The notes beneath the pieces were generated by a model. That model made no database searches. It was not told the DNA's origin and saw nothing but the letters and a program-made list of their open reading frames with translations. Of a DNA stretch of 39,846 nt, positions 8,869 to 17,546 are shown piece after piece. The position numbers were made by a program, and so were the translations under genes. The DNA lies in assembly GCA_905479575.1 (NCBI GenBank), contig CAJQNB010000092.1:1-39846 (forward strand), written 5' to 3'. Source of the stretch: an uncultured Pseudophaeobacter sp. GTDB lineage: Bacteria > Pseudomonadota > Alphaproteobacteria > Rhodobacterales > Rhodobacteraceae. Within the stretch, counting starts at the first letter, position 1; each line of letters begins with the position of its first letter.

Positions 8869-9012
8869 AGGCGATAGCTGGCCCCGGTCTGGAAGGCTGC
8901 CGCGGCTGTGCTGGCCGCCTCTCTGAGGCAGGCCTTATGGCGGTTTTGCATCTTCCTTCCCGACCCTCAGGGCCAGATACCGCGCAATTTTAAGAGCAAT
9001 TTTGTGCGCGTT

Positions 9013-9041
9013 TTGACCAAAAGTAATCCCGAGTTAAGAAT
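9013..9041 (+). promoter_or_regulatory. Candidate promoter of the solute-binding protein gene
   Basis: TTGACC (9013-9018) and AAGAAT (9036-9041) are separated by 17 bp, 42 bp before the ATG. The -35 match is good and the -10 poor, so this is a tentative sigma-70-type call. Confidence 0.3.
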
Positions 9042-9083
9042 ACCCTGCCTAATTTCGGGGGGACTGTTTTTTAGGAGTAAAAC

Positions 9084-9860
9084 ATGAAGTTCGGAATTTC
9101 GGCAGCTGTGTCTGCCTCATTGGCTTTCTTTTCTGGTGCAGCCGCCGCTGCGGAAATCGAAGTCATGGCGGGTGATCTGCCACCTATGATTCAAAAGGAT
9201 GGATCGGGCCGCGAGGCGGAGATCATTTCGGCCGTATTGGGTCACTGCGGCCATACTGTTGTCTTCACTGTCCAGCCCTTCACACGTCATTGGCAGTCTT
9301 TTGAAAAAGGCTCTGGAGATGCAGTGGCAACTGTCCCAGTGGGTATGCCAACCGCAGGCACACAGACGCAGGCCTATGTCTCCTATCAAAATGGTGTGTC
9401 TTACCTGAGCTCTTCCAACCACGAGGCCGCGGCGCTCGCTGATCTGGATGGCTGGAACATTGTTGCCTTTGAAGGCGCCAGCAATATTATTCCGGGCCTT
9501 GGCGGCAGCACCTCTGCCTTCAAATCCTACCGGGAAATGGCAGACCAGAAGACCCAGAGCAAACTGCTGTATGGTAAGCGTGTAGACGGGATCCTTGGTG
9601 ACGGTATGCTGTTTGCAGAATTTGCACGCCAGTTGCAAGAAGCGGGCGCATCTTCCGGTGTGGATGCCAGCCAGTCGATTGAATTCCGCGCAATTTTTGA
9701 CCCTAGCCCCTACGCGATGAGCTTTAGAGATCCGGCCCTGGCGGCGGACTTTGATCGCTGTTTTGCTGAATTGGATGCGGCTGGGACCATTGCTGAAATC
9801 AACGTCAAATGGACCGACAAGTATCGCGATGCCCTCGAAGGCAACTACATGTCCTATTAA
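9084..9860 (+). CDS. Orphan periplasmic solute-binding protein (amino-acid type)
   Basis: 258 residues beginning with a clear signal peptide (cleavage near AAAAAEIEV) and preceded by AGGAG 6 nt before the ATG. The body has the layout of family 3 solute-binding domains: an opening strand (EIEVMAGDLPPMIQKDGSG), a second lobe reached near FEGASNIIPGLGG, and the closing FRDPALAADFDRCFAELDAAGTIAEI helix typical of the group. No permease or ATPase gene lies nearby, so it is unlikely to serve a dedicated transporter. It sits between a c-di-GMP enzyme and a chemoreceptor, so I infer a sensory role, presenting a ligand to a membrane receptor as NspS does for MbaA in Vibrio. The ligand is unknown. Confidence 0.85.
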   Translation: MKFGISAAVSASLAFFSGAAAAAEIEVMAGDLPPMIQKDGSGREAEIISAVLGHCGHTVVFTVQPFTRHWQSFEKGSGDAVATVPVGMPTAGTQTQAYVSYQNGVSYLSSSNHEAAALADLDGWNIVAFEGASNIIPGLGGSTSAFKSYREMADQKTQSKLLYGKRVDGILGDGMLFAEFARQLQEAGASSGVDASQSIEFRAIFDPSPYAMSFRDPALAADFDRCFAELDAAGTIAEINVKWTDKYRDALEGNYMSY

Positions 9861-9866
9861 GTGATC

Positions 9867-9913
9867 GCCGCCGTTTGGGCGCAGCCTGCACCGGCTATTT
9901 CCCAAATGGCGGC
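9867..9913 (+). repeat. 13-bp stem hairpin between the binding protein and MCP genes
   Basis: GCCGCCGTTTGGG (9867-9879) pairs with CCCAAATGGCGGC (9901-9913), with one G-T wobble and a 21-nt loop. There is no T-run after it, so it looks more like an mRNA-stabilising or processing hairpin at the 3' end of the binding-protein message than a complete intrinsic terminator. Confidence 0.6.
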
Positions 9914-10069
9914 ACCGCCAAATGCAAAACCCGTGGACGATTACTAATGGCATGGAAACGATCCTATCGACCTTTTCAGAACCGTTCTGTTGACCCGCAA
10001 TAACAGTCCTTCAGGACTGAAACTCCTCGAAACAAGACAAGTAGACTTAAGCAAACGGAGCGTGAAAAA

Positions 10070-11881
10070 ATGGGATTCCTGAAACGGATGTTGGGCATGT
10101 CCATAAAGAAGAAATTGCTTCTGCCCATTCTGGCATGCATTGTTCTGTCGAATTTTGCCTATACGGTCTTTTGGGCCTCAAAGCATAGTACAGCCTTGAT
10201 TTCCGCCTTTGATGCAGAGGTAAAACTGGCCCAGCGGTTTGTCGTTCCGCCAGTGGCTGCGGCTGTTTGGGATTTCAACAGTGATGCCGCCAGGGGCGCG
10301 ATCCAGGGCATTGCCGATATGGAAAACGCTCTCTTTGTGCAGGTCATTGTCGATGGCGAGATTTTCTCTGAAATCTTTGTCGGCGAAGAACAGCGGGAAG
10401 AGCTGACCGAGCAGGTCGCCGCCCTTTTGCAGGACGAAGCCGCTGAAAAATCAGTCGAGGCGAATGAAGTTGTCTATGTGAAGTTTCCTTTGACACTGTC
10501 TGATGGCACAGATGTGGGCCAGATGGTCATGGGCTTTAGCAATGGCGCCATTCATGCCACCGTTTCTTCGCTTTATCTGCAATCGGCTATCATTGGCCTG
10601 GCCATTTGTTTGCTGATTGGTGTGATCGTGTATTTTTCTGCGGCGTCGGTAACTCGACCGCTGGACCGGATTGTTGACCGGATTGATGCCCTGCGGAGCG
10701 GCGATACCCATAGCCCCGTTCCAGAAAAACGCCGGGGTGATGAGCTAGGCCGTCTGGCCGCTGCGGTTGTGGAATTTGTCGATGCCATGCGGGCCAATGC
10801 CGAGCTGGAAGAAAAATCCAAAGCCGCTGCCGAAGAGCAGGCCGGGGTCGTGCGAGAGCTGGCAAACGGGTTGAACCAACTGTCCAAAGGCGATCTGTCT
10901 TACCGGATCAAAAAAGAAATGAGCCCGGAATACACCGCCCTGCGGTCGGACTTTAACCAGACGGCTGAAACCCTGGATGATCTGATTGGGCGCGTTTTGG
11001 TGACCATCGCGCAGATGGACCAGCAGATTGGCGAAATGGCCACCGGGACGGATGATCTGTCGCAGCGGACAGAAAACCAGGCCGCAACCCTGGAACAGAC
11101 CGCAGCTGCGCTGGATAGCATCACCTCGAACGTGCGCTCTGCCACTACGCAGACGCAAGAGGTCGAAGGCACCATTTCTGAGACCAGCAAAGTTGCCTTG
11201 CGCAGTGGCGACATCGTCCAGCGGACAGTGCAGGCGATGAAGGAGATTGATGAATCCTCCGAGAAGATCTCTGAGATCAACAGTGTGATTGATGACATTT
11301 CCTTCCAGACCAGCCTATTGGCCCTGAACGCCGGGGTCGAGGCTGCCCGCGCTGGCGAAGTTGGACGCGGTTTTGCGGTGGTTGCCTCCGAGGTGCGCTC
11401 CTTGGCGCTGAAATCCGCGACTTCCGCCAATGAAATTCGCGAACTGATCCGAACCAGCTCTGAAAAGGTCAAGGTTGGCGTAGAATTGGTAGATGAAGCG
11501 GGGCGTTCCTTGGATGAAATCATTGAAAAAATTCAGGCGGTCTCCACTCTAACCACTCAGATTGCCGCCTCTTCTGGGGAACAGTCTTCGACCATTTCGG
11601 AAATCAATGCCGGTATGATCGAGTTGGACCGGGTAACCCAGCAAAACGCCAGCATGGTTCTGAAGTCCAGTGATCAGGGCAAAAGTCTTCAGCGGGCTGC
11701 GTCGGAACTGGCGGAGCTGGTCGCCGGGCTCAAGCCGACCTCGCAAAGCCAGGGCGGAACCCCAGCTACGCAGGGCATGGTCCACGGTGATGACTTTGGC
11801 TCGGATGATTTTGGTGGCACGGGTTTTGGCGACGAAGGCTTTGACATCGATGACTTTGACACTGACCGGCTGGCGGGGTGA
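10070..11881 (+). CDS. Methyl-accepting chemotaxis protein with unclassified periplasmic domain
   Basis: 603 residues. TM1 spans about 17-36 and TM2 about 170-192; they enclose a periplasmic sensor of about 130 residues containing [21 protein letters not shown], reminiscent of PDC-like sensors that carry a PLWxFD-type motif. A HAMP domain follows TM2 and a second HAMP-like segment ([21 protein letters not shown]) comes near 258-280. The signalling hairpin tip, with [21 protein letters not shown] near 419, is well conserved, so the protein should couple to CheA/CheW. The C-terminal 30 residues are an acidic DDF/DGF-rich tail and there is no CheR-binding xWxxF pentapeptide. It lies downstream of an orphan solute-binding protein, a plausible periplasmic partner. 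Confidence 0.94.
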   Translation: MGFLKRMLGMSIKKKLLLPILACIVLSNFAYTVFWASKHSTALISAFDAEVKLAQRFVVPPVAAAVWDFNSDAARGAIQGIADMENALFVQVIVDGEIFSEIFVGEEQREELTEQVAALLQDEAAEKSVEANEVVYVKFPLTLSDGTDVGQMVMGFSNGAIHATVSSLYLQSAIIGLAICLLIGVIVYFSAASVTRPLDRIVDRIDALRSGDTHSPVPEKRRGDELGRLAAAVVEFVDAMRANAELEEKSKAAAEEQAGVVRELANGLNQLSKGDLSYRIKKEMSPEYTALRSDFNQTAETLDDLIGRVLVTIAQMDQQIGEMATGTDDLSQRTENQAATLEQTAAALDSITSNVRSATTQTQEVEGTISETSKVALRSGDIVQRTVQAMKEIDESSEKISEINSVIDDISFQTSLLALNAGVEAARAGEVGRGFAVVASEVRSLALKSATSANEIRELIRTSSEKVKVGVELVDEAGRSLDEIIEKIQAVSTLTTQIAASSGEQSSTISEINAGMIELDRVTQQNASMVLKSSDQGKSLQRAASELAELVAGLKPTSQSQGGTPATQGMVHGDDFGSDDFGGTGFGDEGFDIDDFDTDRLAG

Positions 11882-11889
11882 TCCTTCGC

Positions 11890-11908
11890 CAAACCTTGCT
11901 AAGGTTTG
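11890..11908 (+). repeat. Short perfect hairpin just after the first MCP gene
   Basis: CAAACCTT (11890-11897) and AAGGTTTG (11901-11908) form an 8-bp stem with a 3-nt loop 8 nt past the stop codon. No T-run follows directly, so termination here would be weak. Confidence 0.45.
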
Positions 11909-11931
11909 ACCGCCGCTGTCAGCAACAACAG

Positions 11932-11971
11932 CCCCCCTTTCACCTGAGTGTGGACGGGGGTAACTTTTTTG
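11932..11971 (+). terminator. Candidate terminator downstream of the first MCP gene
   Basis: A C-run (11932-11937) can pair with GGGGG (11956-11960), with a short inner CAC/GTG pairing; a T-run (11965-11971) follows after four bases. The stem is imperfect, so confidence is moderate. Confidence 0.4.
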
Positions 11972-12028
11972 TCGCTTGACCTGCGCCTTGCTGAGGCTAG
12001 CTTTGGGAAAAAAACCAAAGGAAATCTA

Positions 12029-12400
12029 ATGATTGGATATGTAACTGTTGGCGTCTCGGATATGGAGAAAGCCAAGGCCTTTTACTGCGATCTTTTTGCG
12101 GATCGCGGCGCAAAGGTGATTATTGATGGCGGGCGCATCGCGATGATTGGGGCAACGCCAAAAGAGCCGATGATTTCGGTCTGTGTGCCCTATGACAAAA
12201 AGGATCCGCAGCCCGGAAACGGCAATATGGTGGCCTTTGCTGCACAAAGCAAAGAAGAGGTTTCCGAGCTGTATAACAAGGCTATTTCTCTTGGCGCGAC
12301 CTGCGACGGCGAGCCGGGTCAGCGTATTCCTGATCGGTTTTACGGGGCCTATGTGCGTGACCCTGATGGCAACAAGATGACCTTTTATGTCTTTGGCTAG
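12029..12400 (+). CDS. VOC (glyoxalase/bleomycin-resistance fold) family protein
   Basis: 123 residues. The open frame extends 27 codons upstream, but the ATG at 12029 has AAGGAA 5 nt before it and starts the typical first strand GYVTVGVSDMEKAKAFYCDLF, so I use it. The paired beta-alpha-beta-beta-beta layout and the closing RDPDGNKMTFYVFG are characteristic of this superfamily. The positions that usually hold metal ligands (His on the first strand, His near the middle, Glu at the end) read as non-ligating residues here, so it may lack a metal-dependent activity. It is monocistronic, with a terminator 68 nt downstream. The substrate cannot be guessed. Confidence 0.85.
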   Translation: MIGYVTVGVSDMEKAKAFYCDLFADRGAKVIIDGGRIAMIGATPKEPMISVCVPYDKKDPQPGNGNMVAFAAQSKEEVSELYNKAISLGATCDGEPGQRIPDRFYGAYVRDPDGNKMTFYVFG

Positions 12401-12467
12401 CGCCGGGAAATCCTCAATTCTATCTGAGCATGTAGGTTGACTGGGGCCTGACCCAAAAAACCTGCGA

Positions 12468-12499
12468 CGGCCTGACAGGGTGCCCCGTCAGGCCGTTTT
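12468..12499 (+). terminator. Rho-independent terminator after the VOC gene
   Basis: CGGCCTGAC (12468-12476) pairs perfectly with GTCAGGCCG (12487-12495), followed at once by TTTT. Six A residues (12454-12459) precede the stem, so it may also work on the opposite strand. Confidence 0.85.
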
Positions 12500-12777
12500 C
12501 TACCTGCTGTTGGACACAGCAGCTGATCCGGGGACGGCAGCTCACGCGGGTTTTCTTGCACCAAGACGGCTCGGGGCGCCGCGCCGCAAGGCCGGGTCTA
12601 TATACCGTGCTTGGCCAAAGTAGCCCATGAAACAGAGAGCTGCCGACCGTCCTAAGCTGTGATTTCTGCTGAAACCGGGCGCGACCACGGGCCTGGCCTG
12701 AATGCCCATTTGCTTGCCAGCAGCGGGGAACTTGCATAGCCTTGTCGGCAACTTTGTCTCTTTGAAATGATCTCTTT
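12500..12777. other. Structured intergenic region before the DUF2339 gene
   Basis: No gene is recognised. The region contains a perfect 7-bp hairpin (CTGCTGT 12504-12510 with ACAGCAG 12516-12522) and a long-range inverted repeat (CGGCAGCTC 12535-12543 with GAGCTGCCG 12637-12645, with GGGACGG/CCGTCC pairing possible outside it). It should also hold the promoter of the DUF2339 gene; no strong ribosome site precedes that gene's ATG. Confidence 0.45.
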
Positions 12778-15726
12778 ATGTTAGATTTTAGTCTGGTTTT
12801 GATTGGGCTTCTTGGCCTGGTTTTTCTGCTTGGTGTTCCCTATCTTCTGGTGTCGCATACACGCCTGAAATCGCAGGTGCGCGATTTGGACGCAAAAGTG
12901 CGCGCGCTGCAAAACAGCGCCTCAGACAAACAGGTCTCAGCAGATCTGCAAACGCCCGAGCAACAGCCCAACGCGGCGGCTAAACCTGCGGTCCCTTGGG
13001 GCAAGGCGCCCGATGATGCAACAGAAGCCCCCCAGATCAAGGACCAAGCGGAAGACGTCCGTGCCGCAGAAGACAGCACAGTATCTGGGCCTTTTGTGGC
13101 CCCGGCGGAGACAGAGCAAAACGCCGAAGACTTTGCCAGCGTCACACCGCGAGAGCCATCTGCACCAGCGCCGCTTTCTGAAACGCGCGCCGATCCGTCC
13201 AGTGACCCGGCTCAGCCCCCGCGGGCTTTTGTGTTGCGCAGAGATCTTGTGGAGGCCCTCAGCGGTTGGCTGCGGGAGAACTGGGTTTTGGTGGCAGGGG
13301 CTGCGTCTCTGGCCTTGGCAGGGCTCTTTATGGTGCAATACGGCGTTGAAAACGGCCTTTTGACGCCGTTCTGGCGGGTCATGGCCTCTTTGGGCTTTGG
13401 CGTGGCGCTTATTCTTGGCGCTGAAACGATCCGGCGTCGTATGGGGGATGTCACGGACGGAGCAGCGCAGCATCTGCCCTCTGCCTTGGCAGGAGCGGGG
13501 GTCGTAACACTTTTTGCCGGGCTGCTGTCGGCGCGGGTGATGTACCAGCTGATTGACCCAGGCCCCAGCTTTGTGGCGCTTTGCCTGGTGTCGCTGCTGG
13601 CCCTGGTGCTGGGCTGGTTCTACGGCGCCTTCCTCACTGCTTTGGGGCTGCTGGGCGCCAGCGCGGTTCCCTTTCTGGTGGGGGGGCAATCGCAGGATGC
13701 CTGGATGCTCTACTACTATTTTGCCTTGATTGCGACGGTGGGGCTGGGGGTGGACACGGTCAAGCGCTGGGCCTGGATTTCGGGGCTTGCCCTGGCCGCG
13801 CCGCTCACGGCCTGTCTGTTGCTTTACCTGTCCGAAGGGGGGGAGCCGCATTTTCTGACCGCGCTGTTGGCGATTACCGCAGCAGCAGTGATCCTGCCTG
13901 GGCGCAGCCTTTGGCCTTGCCATGGCGGACCGGCGGTGGTGGAGGTCTTTTTACCCAAACAGGGGCGGCGGACCTATCCTGAATTCCCCACCCGTATTTC
14001 TGCGGTCGCCATCTGTGCTGCGGCGGCTGCGGCGCTGCTGGTGGCTGTGCAGGCGGATCAGGCGGCGGTGGTTGTCTTTGCCCTGCTGACATTGGTGACC
14101 CTGTTGCTTGCCAACGTGCTTTGGATGCGCCATGCCCCAGCTTTGTTTGACCATGCACTGGTGCCGGGACTGGCGATCCTGGCGGTTGTCCTGCTGGAGG
14201 GGCTCAACTTTGGCCCCTTGTTTCGCGACTTTACCGCCGCCATCACCCGCCCGCCGGAAACCCCGGCACCCCAAATCCTGTGGCTTCTGGTGGCAATTGG
14301 TGCGCTGGGCTCGGGGCTGGCCTATCTGCGTATGCAGTGGAGCCTGACTGGACCTGATGGGGAGAGCCAAGAGCCTGAGGCATATTCCTCGGCAAACCTC
14401 CCGGTATTCTGGGCGCTCTGTGCGGCGAGTTTTGCCCCAGCCTTGCTGTTGATCCTCGAGTTCACCTGGAGACCCGCCGCAGTGCATGGTCTCTACACCT
14501 GGGCCTTGGTGGTGCTGACCATGGCGGCGGGCATGACCTTTCTGACAGAGCGCGCGGCCCGTGGCCCGCGCGGCGGGCAGCGAGAGATGCGCGTGGCGCT
14601 GCTTGCCATTTCAGCGCTGACCCTCATTGCCTTTGCGCTCTTTCTGGTGTTGGCGCAGACTGCGTTGACTCTCGCCCTGGCTGTCATGGTGCTGTTGGTG
14701 GTCCTGATTGACCGGAAATACGATCTGCCCGGCCTGGCGCTGTTTGTGCAGATCGCAGTGGCGGTCATTGTTTACCGGCTGGTGCTGGATCCCGGCGTGA
14801 CCTGGGCGCTGGACCGCGACTATATCGACGAGGGTTGGCAGTATGTGACACCGTTGTCCCAGATCGCCCTTGGCTATCTTGGCAGCCTGGCGCTGCTGGG
14901 AGCTGGCTGGTTCCTGACACGACAACAGCTGCGTGAGAAAACCACGCTGGTGCTGGAAAGCGCCGCAACATTGATAGGCGCAGTGTTCTTTGCTGTGTTG
15001 ATCCTGCGGCTGCTGCCAGAACAGATGCGCTATAGTCATGCGGGTATAGGGCTGATGGCCACAGTGTGGGTGGCCTCTCTGGTGAACCAGCTGCACCGGC
15101 TCCGTCTGAGCGGTCGCTTTTCAGCTCTGCTGCGCGGCATCCTGATCCTGGGCTATGGCGTGGCTGCCTTGGGCTGTATTGGCGGGTTACTTGTGTTTGC
15201 AAATCCGCTGTTGGCCAGTGGCGAAATCGTGCGTGGCCCGTTGATCTTGGACAGTTTGGCTGCGGCCTATCTGCCGCTGGCGGCAGTCTGTGCTGCGGCA
15301 GCGCTGCGGCTGGACCACCTGAACCGCTGGGTTCGGACCGGGTTTGGTCTCGCGGCGTCTGTGCTGGCGGTGATCTATATCACCTTGGAGATCCGCAGGT
15401 TCTGGCGCGGCAATAACCTTAGCCTTCCGGGGGTGATCGATGCTGAGCTGTATTCCTACACCGTGGCTTTGCTGGTTGCCTCGGGTGGGGTGCTGATGCT
15501 GGCCTTTTGGCGTCGTTCAAACCTGCTCCGCAGGCTGGCCATGGCCGGGGTGGTGCTGACAATTGCCAAGGTATTCCTGGTGGATATGAGTGGTTTGTCC
15601 GGCCTGACGCGAGTGTTTTCCTTCATGGGGCTTGGGCTGGCGCTGGTCGGGCTTGCCTGGCTGAACCGCATCATGAACGCCCAATGGGACAAAGGGAAAA
15701 TACAGCCCGAAAAGCAAGAGGCCTGA
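12778..15726 (+). CDS. DUF2339 domain polytopic membrane protein
   Basis: 982 residues. An N-terminal membrane anchor (about 3-24) is followed by a charged coil and an Ala/Pro/Glu-rich linker (to about 150), then the DUF2339 signature (SGWLRENWVLVAGAASLALAGLFMVQYGVENGLLTPFWRV region near 160-200) and roughly 25 further hydrophobic segments to the C-terminus. Proteins of this family are widespread in proteobacteria and their molecular role is unknown. The ATG lacks a clear Shine-Dalgarno. The gene stands alone between two terminators, so it forms its own unit. The alternative that it is a transporter cannot be excluded, but no transporter motif is visible. Confidence 0.92.
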   Translation: MLDFSLVLIGLLGLVFLLGVPYLLVSHTRLKSQVRDLDAKVRALQNSASDKQVSADLQTPEQQPNAAAKPAVPWGKAPDDATEAPQIKDQAEDVRAAEDSTVSGPFVAPAETEQNAEDFASVTPREPSAPAPLSETRADPSSDPAQPPRAFVLRRDLVEALSGWLRENWVLVAGAASLALAGLFMVQYGVENGLLTPFWRVMASLGFGVALILGAETIRRRMGDVTDGAAQHLPSALAGAGVVTLFAGLLSARVMYQLIDPGPSFVALCLVSLLALVLGWFYGAFLTALGLLGASAVPFLVGGQSQDAWMLYYYFALIATVGLGVDTVKRWAWISGLALAAPLTACLLLYLSEGGEPHFLTALLAITAAAVILPGRSLWPCHGGPAVVEVFLPKQGRRTYPEFPTRISAVAICAAAAAALLVAVQADQAAVVVFALLTLVTLLLANVLWMRHAPALFDHALVPGLAILAVVLLEGLNFGPLFRDFTAAITRPPETPAPQILWLLVAIGALGSGLAYLRMQWSLTGPDGESQEPEAYSSANLPVFWALCAASFAPALLLILEFTWRPAAVHGLYTWALVVLTMAAGMTFLTERAARGPRGGQREMRVALLAISALTLIAFALFLVLAQTALTLALAVMVLLVVLIDRKYDLPGLALFVQIAVAVIVYRLVLDPGVTWALDRDYIDEGWQYVTPLSQIALGYLGSLALLGAGWFLTRQQLREKTTLVLESAATLIGAVFFAVLILRLLPEQMRYSHAGIGLMATVWVASLVNQLHRLRLSGRFSALLRGILILGYGVAALGCIGGLLVFANPLLASGEIVRGPLILDSLAAAYLPLAAVCAAAALRLDHLNRWVRTGFGLAASVLAVIYITLEIRRFWRGNNLSLPGVIDAELYSYTVALLVASGGVLMLAFWRRSNLLRRLAMAGVVLTIAKVFLVDMSGLSGLTRVFSFMGLGLALVGLAWLNRIMNAQWDKGKIQPEKQEA

Positions 15727-15751
15727 CCAAACTGCATCAGGGGAAGATCTA

Positions 15752-15786
15752 CAAAAAGGGCGGGCCAGAGCGGCCCGCCTTTTTTA
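15752..15786 (+). terminator. Rho-independent terminator after the DUF2339 gene
   Basis: GGCGGGCC (15759-15766) pairs perfectly with GGCCCGCC (15772-15779) across a 5-nt loop, with an A-run before and a T-run (15780-15785) after. It lies 33 nt past the stop codon and is probably bidirectional. Confidence 0.9.
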
Positions 15787-15838
15787 TTTGCAATGACCTG
15801 ACCCACCACGGCCGGAGCCATCGTATCGGAACGATGCA

Positions 15839-16057
15839 GTGGATGCCTCGCGCTACCTCGGTCGAACCATTTGGAAGCGATGGAGCGGGTATCACCGCAG
15901 GAGCCGCGTCGAGACCAATATGCACTGTGTGAAGCAATTGGGCCAATCCTTGATGGCCCGAGACTTCGGCCGACAGGTCGCTGAAATCCAAATCCGGATC
16001 GCGGTATTGAACCGCTACACCGCTCTTGGCATACCTGTCACAGAGCCCGCAGGATAA
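15839..16057 (+). pseudogene. 3' fragment of an IS5-family transposase
   Basis: The frame encodes about 72 residues matching the C-terminal end of IS5-type transposases: SGYHRRSRVET followed by MHCVKQLGQSLMARDFGRQV and the closing ALNRY/LGIPVTEP-type tail (here VLNRYTALGIPVTEPAG). The N-terminal three quarters, including most of the DDE catalytic core, are absent; only the region around the last acidic residue (the E of RVET) remains. Resemblance starts near 15839, so the element was truncated there. Identification is from remembered family sequence and no alignment was run. It lies between the DUF2339 terminator and the hydrolase gene and shows no sign of being functional. Confidence 0.85.
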
Positions 16058-16110
16058 CTCCGTCTGGGGAAAGGGGGAGTCTGTCCTTCAGACGGTTTGC
16101 GCAGCAAAGC
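16058..16110. mobile_element. Right-end flank of the IS5-type remnant
   Basis: Directly after the transposase stop, CCGTCTG (16060-16066) and CAGACGG (16089-16095) form an inverted pair in the segment that resembles the usual 3' flank of these elements. The exact IS boundary cannot be fixed because the left end is missing. Confidence 0.5.
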
Positions 16111-16247
16111 CGCGCAAAAGAGTAAAGTACTTGTTTAAAGGCTGAGCCGAGGCAAGTTCCGCGTGCTTGCGTAAGAGTGCCTCTCCCCAACAGAGCGGCC
16201 CAGCTTGGGGGATCTATTGGGGAAAGCGCCTGTTGAATAGCTTGCGG

Positions 16248-17546
16248 CTACTTGGCTGTAAGGGTCTCGAAACGCAGACCAACGGCGGTGCGCGGTGCAA
16301 AGCCTTTCCAATAGGTGTGATCCGGCAGTTCCTTGCCTGCATCGTCTTTTGAGACAACACCGTCGATGGCCTGTGGTATCAGCTCCAGGTAGGGTGTGTT
16401 GTCGGCCTCAGACTTGAGGTGCAGTCCCATAAAGGCGGTGGCAAAGTGCTGGGTGATATTGTTCATCCGGTTGGTGTCCCAAACCGCATCGGCGTAGTGC
16501 TCAAACGGGATGAAGTCGAGATTGTCGACCGGTTCCCAGCTCTCAATTGGGGCAGGCATCGGCGCGGCGGCGTTGTGATTTGCGCCTTCAAAGGTCAGCA
16601 GGTGACGGTTGGTATTGACTGCGCCCTCAAAGATTTTCCGAATTGCCGAATAGACAGAGACATCATCGGCGCTGCCCGCCATAACCATCAGCGGTTTGTC
16701 GATGCCAGCCAGGCCGGTCGCATCCCAAAAGCCGGTGTTCATCCCCCAGGGACCAATGGCAATCACCGCTTTGACGCGGTCATCACTCAGCGCGGCGTGG
16801 CTTTCTGACCCTGCCTGATGGCGGGCCAGCAGACCAGCGGGCGTGCCCCAGCTATACTGGGTCGAGGCCTCGGTCACGCCGGCACCGGCAAAGATCACAG
16901 CGCCGTAGCCCCCCATGGAGTAGCCGATAACCCCGGTTTGATCAGTATCGATGATCTCGCCCAGAGGGCCTTCCAGTGCCTCCATCTGATCAATGACAAA
17001 CCGCTGATCAATCGGGCGGTTGAGCAGGGTTGAACCAAAGGCGGCCTTGTCGGAATAGGTGCTGTCACGGTGGTCAATCGAGACGGTGACATAGCCCTTG
17101 GTTGCGAGATTTTCCCCCAGGTGGGACATCAGATAGCGGTTGCCGGGGTAGCCATGTGAGATCACCACCAGAGGATAAGTCTCGCCACTGGCCGGCGTTG
17201 CATCACGGGCGGCACGGCCCTGTAGGGTGACTTCTGTCTTGCCGTCCCGCAGGATGGCGCGATAGCTGCCGCCCTGTTCGGTTCCCTCCGCCGCCGGATA
17301 CCAGACCTCTACCGTCAGATCACGATCATACAGTGGCTGGTCGGTGTCAGTGGTATTCAGAATGTCGTTCTGACCGGGATTGGTAAACTCCAGCGTCTGC
17401 ACCCCGATTGGATGGGCGCCAAAGGCGGCAAGCTCAGGCGCATCTGGTCGAATGCGATCGATGCGGTTCTCTGCCGAGCTCGCCAGAGGCAGGCTGGTTG
17501 CAGCGAGGGCAAGCCCGATACCGGCCGCCAAATTTTTCTTAGACAT
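16248..17546 (-). CDS. Secreted alpha/beta hydrolase (dienelactone hydrolase/PAF-acetylhydrolase-like)
   Basis: 432 residues with a signal peptide (cleavage near ASSAEN) and GGGAG 7 nt before the ATG at 17546. The fold's markers are present: the oxyanion-hole segment VVISHGYPGNRYL, the nucleophile elbow GYSMGG with S210, an acidic residue in AGSADD, and a histidine in TFEGANHN. An early motif (DLTVEVWYPA) is typical of the lipase/PAF-acetylhydrolase-like group that acts on esters or short acyl chains. It is exported, probably to the periplasm. It is transcribed divergently from a MocR regulator across a 452-bp gap, so that regulator may control it. The natural substrate is not evident. Confidence 0.88.
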   Translation of the reverse strand: MSKKNLAAGIGLALAATSLPLASSAENRIDRIRPDAPELAAFGAHPIGVQTLEFTNPGQNDILNTTDTDQPLYDRDLTVEVWYPAAEGTEQGGSYRAILRDGKTEVTLQGRAARDATPASGETYPLVVISHGYPGNRYLMSHLGENLATKGYVTVSIDHRDSTYSDKAAFGSTLLNRPIDQRFVIDQMEALEGPLGEIIDTDQTGVIGYSMGGYGAVIFAGAGVTEASTQYSWGTPAGLLARHQAGSESHAALSDDRVKAVIAIGPWGMNTGFWDATGLAGIDKPLMVMAGSADDVSVYSAIRKIFEGAVNTNRHLLTFEGANHNAAAPMPAPIESWEPVDNLDFIPFEHYADAVWDTNRMNNITQHFATAFMGLHLKSEADNTPYLELIPQAIDGVVSKDDAGKELPDHTYWKGFAPRTAVGLRFETLTAK

